Shown piece after piece: positions 1 through 9,220 of a stretch of DNA of 61,965 bases. The notes beneath the pieces were generated by a model, which was not told where the DNA came from, did no database searches, and saw only the letters and a program-made list of their open reading frames with translations. The DNA is from Parvularculaceae bacterium (GTDB lineage: Bacteria > Pseudomonadota > Alphaproteobacteria > Caulobacterales > Parvularculaceae): NCBI GenBank assembly GCA_020446945.1, contig JAGRDS010000005.1, positions 1-61,965 of the forward strand, written 5' to 3'. Position 1 is the stretch's first letter. Each line of letters starts with the position of its first letter. The position numbers and the translations under genes were made by a program.

Positions 1-130
1 AATTCGAACCTCCATTTGCGGGGAATCGCGCCAAAGGCGCGAGGGGTTCGAATCCTCTCACTCCGACCAGGCCTTTCAACACCTGAATTCGAACCTCCAT
101 TTGCAGGGAATCGCGCCAAAGGCGCGAGGG
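1..130. repeat. 85-bp tandem repeat, second copy incomplete
   Basis: Bases 1-45 recur at 86-130 with a single difference (a G at position 20 becomes A), giving a period of 85 bp. Each copy contains a perfect hairpin CGCGCC-AAA-GGCGCG. The copies diverge just after the hairpin: the first continues into a tRNA T-arm and CCA end, the second into unrelated sequence. The window edge cuts whatever lies upstream, so further copies may exist outside it. Confidence 0.85.
42..69 (+). tRNA. tRNA 3'-end-like fragment (T-arm, acceptor strand, CCA)
   Basis: The bases read AGGGG-TTCGAAT-CCTCT, a paired T-stem with a standard T-loop, followed by CACTCCG, a discriminator A and CCA at 67-69. That is the layout of a tRNA 3' end. 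The preceding bases do not form a proper anticodon arm: the only candidate loop lacks U33. No matching 5' acceptor strand is visible in the window. It may be a tRNA relic or a recombination scar of a tRNA gene. A class II tRNA with an unusual body that starts outside the window cannot be fully excluded. Confidence 0.4.
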
Positions 131-286
131 AGTTAAATCTTCGCAACACACCTCCTGCACGCCCCCTGTCCGCGCGGAAAAGCGCGTTCCCGGAACGGAT
201 CATCGATCAGGGGGTGGCCGGAGAATTCCATTTTGCGAAAAACGCCGCCGCAATACGGCGGAATGACTTCGCACCCGGAGGAAAAA

Positions 287-1180
287 ATGGCTGATTTTGC
301 AACAAGACCGGCTTTCATCGCCCTCGCCCTGTTTCTTTCGTCCTGCAGCGCAGCGCCCCAACCGGACGCGCCGTCGCGCGAATCAGGCGCGCCGACGCCG
401 GATGCAATCGTCGCGGCCGAACGCGCATTCGCGGCGGACGGTCTTGAACGCGGCGTCAAGGCATCCTTCCTCGCCTATTCCGCAGACGAGGCGATCGTGT
501 TCGCGCCCGATCCCGCGAGCGCCCACACGGTTTTCGGCGCGCGCCCCGATCGCGATGCGAACGATAGCCGCCCGCCGCTCATCTGGTGGCCGTTATATGC
601 GGGGATATCCCGCTCCGGCGATCTCGGCTTTACGACCGGTCCCTACGCCGTCGGCGAGGAAAGGCGCGGCCATTATTTCACAATCTGGCGCAAACAGGCG
701 GACGGAAACTGGAAATGGATTCTGGACGCCGGCGTCGGCGCCGACGCCTCGGGCGAGGCCGCCCAAGGTTCGGATGTCTCATATCTGCCGACAAGCGCTG
801 AAGGCGCCGCCTCGCGCGATGCGGCGATGGCCGAGGTCTCATCGCATGAAAGCGCCCTCGCCGTCGCAGCGCGCGAGGATCTTTCTTCTGCATACGGACC
901 GTTTATGGATGATGACGCACGTCTCCACAGCGAAGGGCCGCCGCCCGCAATAGACGCGCCCGCACGCGCAGCAGCGCTCGCCGCGCGTCCCGCACGTCTT
1001 GAAATGGCGCCGATCGGCGGCGGCGCATCGGATGCGGGCGACATGGTCTGGACCTATGGCGAGGCGCGCGCGCCCGGCGCGGCTTCGACGGGATATTATG
1101 TGCGGCTCTGGCAATATCGATCGAACGGATGGCGGCTCGTCTTCGACGAATACCTGCCGCCTGCGGACGGCGCGCAATAA
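287..1180 (+). CDS. exported lipoprotein with two NTF2-like (DUF4440-type) domains
   Basis: A 297-residue protein. The ATG at 287 is chosen over an earlier in-frame ATG because GGAGG lies 5 bases upstream and because it exposes a lipoprotein signal with lipobox LSSC (Cys20). Residues roughly 45-165 carry a SnoaL/DUF4440-like pattern: an AERAFAADG start, then a GDLGFTTGPYAV strand and a YFTIWRKQADGNWKW strand. A second, weaker copy of the fold appears near the C-terminus (YYVRLWQYRSNGWRLVFD). Such domains form small binding or catalytic pockets, but no substrate can be inferred. The amidohydrolase gene follows 39 bp later on the same strand and both products look envelope-anchored, so co-transcription is likely. 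Confidence 0.8.
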   Translation: MADFATRPAFIALALFLSSCSAAPQPDAPSRESGAPTPDAIVAAERAFAADGLERGVKASFLAYSADEAIVFAPDPASAHTVFGARPDRDANDSRPPLIWWPLYAGISRSGDLGFTTGPYAVGEERRGHYFTIWRKQADGNWKWILDAGVGADASGEAAQGSDVSYLPTSAEGAASRDAAMAEVSSHESALAVAAREDLSSAYGPFMDDDARLHSEGPPPAIDAPARAAALAARPARLEMAPIGGGASDAGDMVWTYGEARAPGAASTGYYVRLWQYRSNGWRLVFDEYLPPADGAQ

Positions 1181-1219
1181 AGGCTGGCGCTGCGCGAGAC
1201 CGGTGTTTACTATCGCGTC

Positions 1220-2929
1220 ATGAAAAAACATCACCTTTCCGCCTTCGCGCTGTCCCTTGTTCTTTCCGCCGCCGCCTGCGGCGATAAAACCGCAACCTCG
1301 CCGGATGTTTCGGGCGAGAACGCGGCCGACAAGATTTTTTACGGCGGCGTCATTTACACCGGCGTCGCCGGCCAGCCGACTGTCGAGGCGGTGGCGGTCG
1401 AGGACGGGCGCGTCACGGCGGTCGGCGACAAGGCTGCGATCGAAAGCGCCGCAGGCCCTGAGACGGAGCGCGTCGATCTGAACGGCGCGGCGATGTATCC
1501 CGGTTTTGTCGATGCGCACGCGCACCTTCTCGGCATCGGGATGCGCGAACTGACGCTCAATCTCGAAGGGGTCGGCTCCGTATCCGAGCTGGTCGATATC
1601 GCCGCCGCCGCCGCCCAGGAAACCAAGGAAGGCGATGTGATTTACGGGCGCGGCTGGATAGAAACCGGCTGGCCCGAAGGGCGCTTCCCGAACCGCGCCG
1701 ACCTTGATGCAGCGAGTACGGAGCATCCGATAATTTTCACACGCGCCGACGGCCACGCGCTCGTCGCCAATTCGGCGTCAATCGAGAAAGCCGGCGTCAC
1801 AAAGGATACGCCGGACCCGGATGGCGGCAGAATCGAGCGCGACGCAAATGGCGAGCCGACCGGCATGTTCATCGACAACGCGATGGAACTAATCAGCGCA
1901 CAGATCGCCGCGCCATCTGACGAACAAAGGCGCGAAGCCTATGAAATCGCCGGCGATGTTTATGCGGCGCGCGGATGGTCCGGCCTTCACAACGTATCCG
2001 TCAATCCGCCGGACGTCTCGCTGATGGAGGAAGAAGCGGCCGCCGGCCGGCTTAATATCCGTATTTACAACGCGCTCGATCGCGGCGGCTATGACGCGCT
2101 CGCCGCGCAGACCCCGCGCGTGAACAATTCCGGACGCATCGTAACGCGCGCAATCAAACTCTATGCGGACGGTGCGCTCGGCAGCCGCGGCGCGGCCTTG
2201 AGCGAGCCTTATTCCGATATGCCGCAAACGTCCGGCCTCATGCTCGCCGCGCATGACGATATCGAGCCGTTCCTGCAACAGGCGCTCAGGGACGGCGTGC
2301 AGATCGCCACCCACGCGATCGGCGATCGCGGCAACAAGCTCGTTCTCGACTGGTACGAAGAAGCGTTTGAGGCGGTGCCGGCGGAGGAGCGAAAAGTCGC
2401 CAATCCGCGCTGGCGGGTCGAACATGCGCAGATCCTGCACGAGGAAGACATTCCGCGGTTCGCAAGGCTCGGCGTCATCGCGTCCATGGAGCCGAGCCAT
2501 GCGATCGGCGATCTCTACTTCGCGCCGGCCCGGCTCGGCGATGCTCGCCTTGACGGCGCATACGCCTGGCGCAGCCTTCTCGACGCCGGCGCGGTCATCG
2601 CCGGCGGATCGGATGCGCCGGTCGAGCGCGGCGACCCGCTGGTCGAGTTTTACGCCGCCGTGGCGCGAAAGGATCTTGAGGGCCATTCCGGCGCCGACTG
2701 GCGCCCGGATGAAAAAGTGACGCGCGAGGAAGCGCTCGCCATGTTCACATCGGCGAACGCCTACGCATCGTTCCAGGAAAAGGATCTCGGCACGATCGAG
2801 ACCGGAAAGAAGGCGGACTTCACCGTCTTTTCATCGGACATCATGACCGTGCCGGAAGCCGAAATCCTGAAAGCGAAAGCGGTGATGACGGTCGTCGACG
2901 GCGACATCATCTTTCGCGCTGCGGACTAG
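1220..2929 (+). CDS. lipoprotein amidohydrolase, YtcJ-like (amidohydrolase family 3)
   Basis: A 569-residue metal-dependent hydrolase. The N-terminus is a lipoprotein signal with Cys20 after SAAA. Family landmarks appear in order: the PGFVDAHAH metal-binding motif, DGHALVANS, the distal His in THAIGDRGN, and GSDAPVERGDPL with the catalytic Asp. The C-terminus rebuilds the beta-sandwich (GTIETGKKADFTVF). Members hydrolyse C-N bonds in amides or cyclic amides, usually with unknown natural substrate. Membrane anchoring suggests action on periplasmic compounds. It lies just downstream of the NTF2-like lipoprotein gene and probably shares its transcript. Confidence 0.92.
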   Translation: MKKHHLSAFALSLVLSAAACGDKTATSPDVSGENAADKIFYGGVIYTGVAGQPTVEAVAVEDGRVTAVGDKAAIESAAGPETERVDLNGAAMYPGFVDAHAHLLGIGMRELTLNLEGVGSVSELVDIAAAAAQETKEGDVIYGRGWIETGWPEGRFPNRADLDAASTEHPIIFTRADGHALVANSASIEKAGVTKDTPDPDGGRIERDANGEPTGMFIDNAMELISAQIAAPSDEQRREAYEIAGDVYAARGWSGLHNVSVNPPDVSLMEEEAAAGRLNIRIYNALDRGGYDALAAQTPRVNNSGRIVTRAIKLYADGALGSRGAALSEPYSDMPQTSGLMLAAHDDIEPFLQQALRDGVQIATHAIGDRGNKLVLDWYEEAFEAVPAEERKVANPRWRVEHAQILHEEDIPRFARLGVIASMEPSHAIGDLYFAPARLGDARLDGAYAWRSLLDAGAVIAGGSDAPVERGDPLVEFYAAVARKDLEGHSGADWRPDEKVTREEALAMFTSANAYASFQEKDLGTIETGKKADFTVFSSDIMTVPEAEILKAKAVMTVVDGDIIFRAAD

Positions 2930-2948
2930 CCGCGCCCGCGCGCCGCAT

Positions 2949-3830
2949 CTATCGGCACCCGGCGTCGAGCCAGTCGGCGATCCGCCGCGATATGGCGATC
3001 CTGTGCGTCGCGAACCCGTGGTCGGTGTCATAGACCTCGGTCGACAGGTCGATCCCGGGATTCGCGCCGAACGCTTCGGCGTAACGATAATGTTCGCCGA
3101 TCGGCACGGCGACGTCTTTTTCCGCCCCGATCATCAGCAATTTTTTTCCGCCCAGTTTTTCCGTAAGGCGCGCCAGCGGAAAACGCTGCGCAAAAGCGGC
3201 GTCCTGTTCGATCACGTTTGATCCGTCGTGACCGCGCAGCATGATAAGGCCATCGGCATAGGCGCGCACGGCGTCCAGCGTTTCTTCGTCGGGCGGCGAT
3301 TGCGGGTCGGGTTCGACGGGTGCGGCGGCGAGCGTCACGGCGCATTTGACGCCGGGATCGTTCGCCGCGCCCGCAAGCGTCATCTGCCCGCCCATCGAAT
3401 GACCGACGATAGCGATCCGGTCCGGATCGAGACGGTAGGCGCCTGCGTTTTCACGCATATGAGCGAGCGCCGCGCCGACATCATCGGCGGCGTTGACGAA
3501 ACTGAATTCGCCTTCGCTGCCCCACGCGCCGCGATAATGGAAGAAGAAAACATTCCATCCATCGCGCCGCAGATATTGTGCGACATCGAGATTTTTTTCG
3601 TTGCCGGGATACCCGTGCAGCAACAGGACGCCGGGATGGGGACCGGCGCCGTCGGCGAGATAGACGAGCGCGTTGAGGCGCGCGCCGTCCGATAAAAACG
3701 ACGCCTCGATCATTGTCGGCGGATAGACGGCGTCGACCGTAACCGGATCGCGTTCGGCGACGCGCGCCGTTTCACACCCCGCGAAAACCAATGCGGCCCC
3801 CGCCAATACCCAAAGCCTGATTTTCAACAT
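2949..3830 (-). CDS. alpha/beta hydrolase lipoprotein
   Basis: A 293-residue serine hydrolase. The ATG at 3830 is preferred to a GTG three codons upstream because GGAGAAGG sits at a suitable distance from the ATG and would abut the GTG. A lipoprotein signal ends at Cys19 (VFAGC). The core shows an HGYPGN oxyanion region, the nucleophile elbow GHSMGG, a late acidic turn (GAEKDVAVP) and a C-terminal His in DTDHGF, completing a Ser-Asp-His triad. The fold matches dienelactone-hydrolase or acyl-peptidase-like esterases. The substrate is unknown. It is convergent with the amidohydrolase gene. Confidence 0.88.
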   Translation of the reverse strand: MLKIRLWVLAGAALVFAGCETARVAERDPVTVDAVYPPTMIEASFLSDGARLNALVYLADGAGPHPGVLLLHGYPGNEKNLDVAQYLRRDGWNVFFFHYRGAWGSEGEFSFVNAADDVGAALAHMRENAGAYRLDPDRIAIVGHSMGGQMTLAGAANDPGVKCAVTLAAAPVEPDPQSPPDEETLDAVRAYADGLIMLRGHDGSNVIEQDAAFAQRFPLARLTEKLGGKKLLMIGAEKDVAVPIGEHYRYAEAFGANPGIDLSTEVYDTDHGFATHRIAISRRIADWLDAGCR

Positions 3831-3907
3831 CGCACCCACCCTTCTCCATTCGCGGCGAGCCTAACGAATAGCGCCGGCGATGGATAGGGTTTCGCCCCGC
3901 GCAGGGA

Positions 3908-4330
3908 TTACGTCGCGAACAATTGCGCCCGATCCTTGAAGCACTTGAATTCGAGCGCATTGCCGGCGGGGTCGCGAACGAAAAACGTTCCCTGCTCGCC
4001 CGGCTCTCCCTTGAAGCGGGTATCGGGCTCGATAATGAACTCGGCGTTCGCCGTGCGCAGCCGGTCAGCCAGCGCGCGCCAGTCGGCCGGGTCCATCACA
4101 ACGCCGAAATGGCGCGCCGGCACGTCATGGCCGTCGACTTCGTTCGTTTTGGCGCGCACGCAATCGGCGGGCGAGAGATGCGCGACGAGCTGGTGGCCGA
4201 AAAAATCATAGTCGATCCATTTTTCCGACCGCCTTCCATGCGGACATCCAAGCAGCCCGTGATAAAATGCGTCCGCCGCGCCGAGATCGTCGACGGGAAT
4301 GGCGAGATGGAATGGCGGCGCGTCGGGCAT
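3908..4330 (-). CDS. VOC-superfamily (glyoxalase/dioxygenase-like) protein
   Basis: A 140-residue protein with two beta-alpha-beta-beta-beta modules. Candidate metal ligands are His in FHLAIPV, His in ARHFGVV and Glu in NALEFK, spaced as in vicinal oxygen chelate enzymes. The ATG at 4330 is chosen because AGGTGATC lies just upstream; longer in-frame extensions begin with a poorly conserved hydrophobic stretch. Family members include glyoxalases, extradiol dioxygenases and antibiotic-binding proteins, and the sequence does not decide between them. The end FVRDPAGNALEFKCF is the usual VOC C-terminal signature. Confidence 0.9.
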   Translation of the reverse strand: MPDAPPFHLAIPVDDLGAADAFYHGLLGCPHGRRSEKWIDYDFFGHQLVAHLSPADCVRAKTNEVDGHDVPARHFGVVMDPADWRALADRLRTANAEFIIEPDTRFKGEPGEQGTFFVRDPAGNALEFKCFKDRAQLFAT

Positions 4331-4482
4331 AGGATCACCTGCTAGGAAAATGCGGACGACGATCTTATAGGGGAATACCATGTTGGGGCGGGAGAGCGGG
4401 CGCGGGAATTTTCGTCTCGCTTATTATCTCCCTCACCTGTTTCAATTCGGCGGCGAACGCCGGAAAAGCGGAGACTTGCTTG

Positions 4483-4926
4483 ATGAACGTCCCTTTCACG
4501 CCGCTTGCCGATGGTTTTTACGTCGCCCCGCAGATTACGCCCGCCGATGTAGAGAAAGCGAAAGCGCTCGGCGTGAGGCTGATCATCAACAACCGGCCGG
4601 ACGGCGAAGAGACCGGTCAACCGGAAAACGCCGATATAGAAGCGGCGGCGAAAGCGGCCGGCATCGCCTATGTCGAAATCCTGGTCAGCGGCATGAATAT
4701 CGGCGCCGCCCATCTCGATGCGTTCGACGCCGCACTGTCGGAAAACGACGGTCCGGTTCTCGCCTTTTGCCGCTCGGGCACGCGGTCGACGGTGCTGCGC
4801 TCCTTCGCCCGCGCGCGCGCCGGGGGCAGTGCGGAAGAGATCATTCGCGAGGCGAGCGCGGCCGGCTACAACATCGCCGGCCAGCGCGGCGTGCTGATAG
4901 CGCTCGGCGCGCGCGAGGCGGATTAA
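4483..4926 (+). CDS. TIGR01244-type sulfurtransferase/phosphatase (BLH phosphatase domain)
   Basis: A 147-residue protein. The start opens NVPFTPLADGFYVAPQI, a pattern typical of the domain found alone and fused to beta-lactamase-like hydrolases. The catalytic loop reads FCRSGTRS, a protein-tyrosine-phosphatase-like CX5R loop. The ATG at 4483 has GGAG nine bases upstream; a TTG codon directly before it is ignored. Homologues act in sulfide metabolism or as dual-specificity phosphatase-like enzymes. The role here is not resolved. It is divergent from the VOC gene. Confidence 0.88.
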   Translation: MNVPFTPLADGFYVAPQITPADVEKAKALGVRLIINNRPDGEETGQPENADIEAAAKAAGIAYVEILVSGMNIGAAHLDAFDAALSENDGPVLAFCRSGTRSTVLRSFARARAGGSAEEIIREASAAGYNIAGQRGVLIALGAREAD

Positions 4927-4929
4927 CGC

Positions 4930-5280
4930 CTAATAGTGAATAATGATCCGCGCCGCCGTCGCGGCCGCCGGGATGACGATCGTTTCGGTCAGCGTGACGC
5001 CGCAGGTGAGTTCGGCGACATCGCGCCCGGCGGCGTCGGTCGAACGGGTCTCCCGCCCCTCGCCGCAATCGAGGAAGCTGCCGCGCTCTTTCTCGACGAC
5101 ATACAGCCAGTTCGGCGGGGCGATCACGTAAGCCTGATCGGCGATGCCGCCGTGGGATTCGCCGAGCGCCACGCCGCCGGCCGAGCCCGGCGAAGCCGCG
5201 CCCGCCGGCCCGGCGCAAAGGCCGAAAACCCCGGCCAGGGCGAGGATGGCGTTAATATTCTGTTTACGACTGGCACACAT
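4930..5280 (-). CDS. small secreted protein of unknown function
   Basis: A 116-residue product I do not recognise. It starts with a clear export signal: basic CASRKQN, a hydrophobic stretch ILALAGVFGLCAG, and a probable cleavage site after AGA near residue 28. The mature part has two cysteines, in FLDCGEG and LTCGV, that could form a disulfide in the periplasm. No strong ribosome-binding site precedes the ATG. It ends 4 bp from the convergent TIGR01244-type gene. The main support is the signal peptide and the disulfide-like pattern. Confidence 0.6.
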   Translation of the reverse strand: MCASRKQNINAILALAGVFGLCAGPAGAASPGSAGGVALGESHGGIADQAYVIAPPNWLYVVEKERGSFLDCGEGRETRSTDAAGRDVAELTCGVTLTETIVIPAAATAARIIIHY

Positions 5281-5441
5281 GGCCCGGCAGTCGCAAAGGG
5301 CGGGCCGAACCGGCCCGGGCGGGCGATCGTCTCGTCGCGCGCTTTGATCGCGCGGTCTTTATTTTCTTGTCAGGCGGCCAAAAGCCATATTGAAAGAGCG
5401 AGGGTGCGGGGTCCGGCGGGCCCCATTTTGATGGGCCGCTC

Positions 5442-6374
5442 ATGGCGTTCTTTTCGGATTTCGAGTTCAGCGGCGGCGGCATCGTCGCCAAGGAGACAGG
5501 GGCGCAGATCCCGTGGAGCGCCGGATTCGCCCGCGATGCGGTGCGCGTCGCCTCTTTCATAGGACTTGTTCAGGGCCTTCGCGCCGCACGCGTATTCAGC
5601 GGACGCGAGCCGCGCGCGCGCATATCCTTCTACCCGAAAAAGCCGCGTTCCTATTATGCGATCTGGCCGGTCTGCCAGCTCGCCGACGTCAGGATCGTCG
5701 ATGATCCGGATGAAGCGGACATCCATTTCTTTTTCGAAGACCGCGAATTCCGGACCGCGCCATTGCCGGCGCCGACGAACCGGCCCGCCTTCAATGTCGG
5801 CTGTTTCGATATCCGCAAAAGCGTCGTCAGCCGCGTTTTCGAGGAGGTGTTCGGTTACAGCCTCAATATCGATCCAAAAACCCATCGCGGCGAGGCGGTC
5901 GAAAAATCGGAACTTAACGGCAAGCACGACGGAAAGATCGTTTCCTGCCCTCTCGCCGAAACGCGGCCCGGCCATGTCTATCAGCGCCTTATCGACAACA
6001 CGTTCGACGGGCGCGAATTCATCGACATCAGAACGCCGGTCGTCGGCGGCAAGGCGCCTTTCGTTTATCTCAAGCGCCGCACGCGCGACCTTCGATTTTC
6101 GAACGAAAACCACCGCGTCGATCTCGCGCCGGTCGATGCGCTGCTGTCGAAGAAAGAACGCGCGCAGATCGCCGCGTTCACGTCGGCGATGGCGCTCGAT
6201 TTCGGCGGGCTCGACATACTTCGCGATCGCGCAGACGGGCGCATCTACATCGTCGACGCCAACAAGACCGATATGGGGCCGCCATCGGCGCTCGCCTCAG
6301 CCGAAAAGCTGCAGGCGATACGCGGTCTGGCCGACGCATTCGCCGAACTTGTCGATGACAGACTGAAGGCCTGA
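5442..6374 (+). CDS. ATP-grasp-like protein of unknown function
   Basis: A 310-residue cytosolic protein. The N-terminal half has no recognisable domain, but IHFFFEDREF and the later FVYLKRRTRDLRF suggest alternating strands. The C-terminal third resembles an ATP-grasp active site: LDFGGLDILRDRADGRIYIVDANKTDMGPP, in which an Asp on one strand and Asp-x-Asn on the next would bind Mg-ATP. ATP-grasp enzymes ligate a carboxylate to an amine or thiol, and some have become non-catalytic. The stop codon lies three bases before the TTG start of the MBL-fold gene, so the two are almost certainly co-transcribed. Confidence 0.75.
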   Translation: MAFFSDFEFSGGGIVAKETGAQIPWSAGFARDAVRVASFIGLVQGLRAARVFSGREPRARISFYPKKPRSYYAIWPVCQLADVRIVDDPDEADIHFFFEDREFRTAPLPAPTNRPAFNVGCFDIRKSVVSRVFEEVFGYSLNIDPKTHRGEAVEKSELNGKHDGKIVSCPLAETRPGHVYQRLIDNTFDGREFIDIRTPVVGGKAPFVYLKRRTRDLRFSNENHRVDLAPVDALLSKKERAQIAAFTSAMALDFGGLDILRDRADGRIYIVDANKTDMGPPSALASAEKLQAIRGLADAFAELVDDRLKA

Positions 6375-6377
6375 AAA

Positions 6378-7289
6378 TTGGCGGGCATTCCATTCGTCAA
6401 GAATTTTGACTTCGAATACGGGCGCGCCGACCGGCTGACGCCGCTTGTCCGCCGCGTTATCTGCGACAACCCCGGACCCTACACCTATACCGGCAGCGGA
6501 ACCTATCTCATCGGCGCCGAGGGGCGCGATCTTGCGGTCATCGACCCCGGCCCGATGAACGCGGCGCATATCGACGCGCTCGCGGCCGCCGTCGGCGGCG
6601 CGCGGGTCAGCGATGTGCTGGTAACCCATACGCACAGCGATCATTGCGGCGGCGCGCGCGCATTCGCCGACCGCGTCGGCGCACCGGTCCGCGGCGCACG
6701 CGCCCACCCCGTTCGCGACAAAAAGGACGATGCGCCCGCGCTCGATGAAGGCGCCGACTACGCCTATTCGCCCGACGAAGTCCTGAAGGACGGCGATGTC
6801 GTCGCCGGCGACGGCTGGACCATCGAAACCGTCGCGACGCCGGGCCATCTTTCAAATCATCTTTGCTTCGCGCTCAAGGAAGAGGCGGCGCTTTTCACCG
6901 GCGATCACATTATGGGCTGGTCGACAACCGTCGTCGCGCCGCCCGACGGCGATATGACGGCCTATCTTGAAAGCCTCGAAAAACTGCTCGCACGCGATGA
7001 AACTATTTACTACCCGACCCATGGCGCGCCGGTGACAAGGCCCAAACCCTTCGTACGCGCGATCAGGACGCACCGGCTTATCCGCGACGGGCAAATTCTC
7101 GATCAGCTAAAAAAGGGACGTACGCGGATCAGGGACATCACCGCCGCGATCTACGCCGATATAGACAGGCGTCTGCACGGGGCCGCAGCGCTGAATGTTT
7201 ACGCCCATCTCATCCGGCTGGTCGCGCGCGGGGACGTCGTCTGCGACGGCGAACCGTCGATAAAGGGCGAATACCGGCTGACGAAGTAA
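6378..7289 (+). CDS. metallo-beta-lactamase-fold hydrolase (LACTB2-like), TTG start
   Basis: A 303-residue MBL-fold hydrolase. The zinc motif reads THTHSDHCGG, followed by the downstream His in ATPGHLSNH, the Asp in LFTGDHIMGWS and a final His in YYPTHGAP. The C-terminal helical part resembles the winged-helix tail of the LACTB2/RNase-Z-like group. The start is a TTG, with GAAGG eight bases upstream; the first in-frame ATG lies far inside the conserved fold and would delete strands. It follows the ATP-grasp-like gene by three bases. Substrate is unknown; relatives cleave RNA or thioesters. Confidence 0.9.
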   Translation: MAGIPFVKNFDFEYGRADRLTPLVRRVICDNPGPYTYTGSGTYLIGAEGRDLAVIDPGPMNAAHIDALAAAVGGARVSDVLVTHTHSDHCGGARAFADRVGAPVRGARAHPVRDKKDDAPALDEGADYAYSPDEVLKDGDVVAGDGWTIETVATPGHLSNHLCFALKEEAALFTGDHIMGWSTTVVAPPDGDMTAYLESLEKLLARDETIYYPTHGAPVTRPKPFVRAIRTHRLIRDGQILDQLKKGRTRIRDITAAIYADIDRRLHGAAALNVYAHLIRLVARGDVVCDGEPSIKGEYRLTK

Positions 7290-7338
7290 CGCGAAGGGCG
7301 AGGCCGGCGACACGCCCGCCCGCCATACGTCTCCCGCG

Positions 7339-7995
7339 TCAGGGATAAAGCCGGCGCGTCGCCCAGGACGCGCCTTTTCGCACATATTGCAACCGCTCAT
7401 GTAGGCGAAACGGCCGGTTGATCCAGAATTCGATTTCAACCGGGGACAAGCGATAGCCCGACCAGTGATCGGGACGCGGAACTTTGCCGACGCCGAAACG
7501 CGCCGTTTCACGTGCGACCGCTTTTTCAAGCGCAAAGCGCGTGTCCATCGGCCGCGATTGCTGCGAGGCCCAGGCGCCGATCTGCGAGGCGCGCGCGCGC
7601 GTTGCGAAATAGGCGTCCGCCTCCGCACTGCTCACCGGCGCGACGGCCCCGCGAAACCGCACGACGCGCCGGATCGATTTCCAGTGAAAACAGAGCGCGG
7701 CTTTGGGATTGGCGGCGAGTTCCCCGCCCTTTGCGCTTTCTGTGTTGGTGAAGAATGTGAGGCCCGCCGCGTCCATATCCTTCAACAGCACCATGCGAAC
7801 ATTCGGAAGTCCGTCCGCATCGACAGTCGCGAGCGCCATCGCATTCGCGTCATTCGGCTCTTTTTTCTTCGCCAGTTCAAACCACTCGGCGAACAGCGCA
7901 AGCGGATCGTCTTTCGTGAAAACTTCGCCCTGATCCTCATCGGCCTTGTACGCCTCGGCTGAGGGGCTGGGCGGGATGATGGAATTTTGCGTCAT
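7339..7995 (-). CDS. pdxH: pyridoxamine 5'-phosphate oxidase
   Basis: A 218-residue FMN enzyme that oxidises pyridoxamine or pyridoxine 5'-phosphate to pyridoxal 5'-phosphate, the last step of vitamin B6 cofactor supply. The ATG at 7995 gives the family's normal length; longer starts add a non-conserved tail. Landmarks are [21 protein letters not shown] (FMN binding), [19 protein letters not shown] in ASQQSRPMD, and the conserved end WSGYRLSP...RRLYP. It is divergent from aroC with a roughly 90-bp spacer. Confidence 0.97.
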   Translation of the reverse strand: MTQNSIIPPSPSAEAYKADEDQGEVFTKDDPLALFAEWFELAKKKEPNDANAMALATVDADGLPNVRMVLLKDMDAAGLTFFTNTESAKGGELAANPKAALCFHWKSIRRVVRFRGAVAPVSSAEADAYFATRARASQIGAWASQQSRPMDTRFALEKAVARETARFGVGKVPRPDHWSGYRLSPVEIEFWINRPFRLHERLQYVRKGASWATRRLYP

Positions 7996-8084
7996 ACGGC
8001 GTTCCGGCGTTTTCCATTCGGCTGACAATCGTTCTATAGGATCGCCGGTCGGATTGAAAATCGCATCAAGCCTGAGAGCGCGCA

Positions 8085-9182
8085 ATGTCGCATAACACGT
8101 TCGGTCACCTGTTTCGCGTCACGACCTGGGGCGAAAGCCACGGCCCCTCGATAGGCTGCGTTATCGACGGGTGCCCGCCCGGCCTGGCGCTCAGCGCGCC
8201 GGAAATCCAGGCTGCGCTCGATCTGCGCAAGCCGGGAACGTCGAAATTCGTGACGCAGCGGCGCGAGCCGGACAGCGTAAGGATTCTTTCCGGCGTTTTC
8301 GAAGACGACCGCACGGACGGGCCGCGCACGACCGGCGCGCCGATCAGCCTCGTCATCGACAATGTCGACCAGCGCTCGAAAGACTATTCCGACATTCGCG
8401 ACAAATACCGGCCCGGCCACGCCGATTTCACCTATGACGCGAAATACGGCTTTCGCGATTATCGCGGCGGCGGCCGGTCCTCGGCGCGTGAAACGGCGTG
8501 CCGGGTTGCGGCGGGCGTCGTCGCGCAAAAAGTAATAGATCATATTTTTCCCGGCGTCGTCATTCGCGGCTGCATCGTGCAGATCGGCGCCAGCGAGATC
8601 GACCGCGCGAAATTCGACTGGGCGCAGACGACGCAAAACCCGTTCTGGTCGCCGGACGCGGACGCCGCAAAAGCGTTCGAGGCGGCGCTCGAGCGCGCGC
8701 GGAAGAACGGCTCCTCGCTCGGCGCGATGATCGAGATTGTCGCGTCCGGCGCGCCGGCGGGCCTCGGCGCGCCTGTCTATGGAAAGCTCGATGCGGAAAT
8801 CGCCTCGGCGATGATGTCGATCAATGCGGTGAAAGGCGTTGAAATCGGCGCCGGCATGCGCGCGGCGGCGCTTTCCGGTGAGGAAAACGCCGATGAAATC
8901 CGTATAAAGAACGATAAGCCGCATTTTCTTTCAAACAACGCCGGCGGCGTCCTCGGCGGAATTTCAACCGGACAGGATATCGTGGCGCGATTTGCGGTTA
9001 AGCCGACCTCGTCGATATTGACGCCGCGCAAGACGATTACGCGCGACGGCGCGGAAACGGAAATCGTCACCCGCGGGCGTCACGATCCGTGCGTCGGCGT
9101 CAGGGCCGTACCGGTCGGCGTCGCCATGATGGCCCTCGTCCTCGCCGACCATGCGCTGCGCCACAAGGCGCAATGCGGATGA
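8085..9182 (+). CDS. aroC: chorismate synthase
   Basis: A 365-residue enzyme that converts 5-enolpyruvylshikimate 3-phosphate to chorismate, the last common step of aromatic amino acid synthesis, using reduced FMN. The start [20 protein letters not shown] is diagnostic. Other signatures are [25 protein letters not shown], and the late [13 protein letters not shown] block. Length and all core motifs are normal. It is transcribed away from pdxH and converges on the methyltransferase gene across a large palindrome. Confidence 0.98.
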   Translation: MSHNTFGHLFRVTTWGESHGPSIGCVIDGCPPGLALSAPEIQAALDLRKPGTSKFVTQRREPDSVRILSGVFEDDRTDGPRTTGAPISLVIDNVDQRSKDYSDIRDKYRPGHADFTYDAKYGFRDYRGGGRSSARETACRVAAGVVAQKVIDHIFPGVVIRGCIVQIGASEIDRAKFDWAQTTQNPFWSPDADAAKAFEAALERARKNGSSLGAMIEIVASGAPAGLGAPVYGKLDAEIASAMMSINAVKGVEIGAGMRAAALSGEENADEIRIKNDKPHFLSNNAGGVLGGISTGQDIVARFAVKPTSSILTPRKTITRDGAETEIVTRGRHDPCVGVRAVPVGVAMMALVLADHALRHKAQCG

Positions 9183-9220
9183 CAGCCGATTGGCGGCTTT
9201 TCGCCGACGGATTCGCCTGA

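Noticed and set aside
839..1756. A 305-codon minus-strand frame across two plus-strand genes
   Set aside because: It crosses the boundary of two well-supported lipoprotein genes and has no domain.
4380..4943. A 187-codon plus-strand frame over the TIGR01244-type gene
   Set aside because: It is out of frame with the recognised protein and shows the Arg/Ser-rich composition of a shadow.
4936..5562. A 208-codon plus-strand frame across the small secreted protein and the divergent spacer
   Set aside because: It overlaps the start of the ATP-grasp-like gene in another frame and has shadow-like composition.
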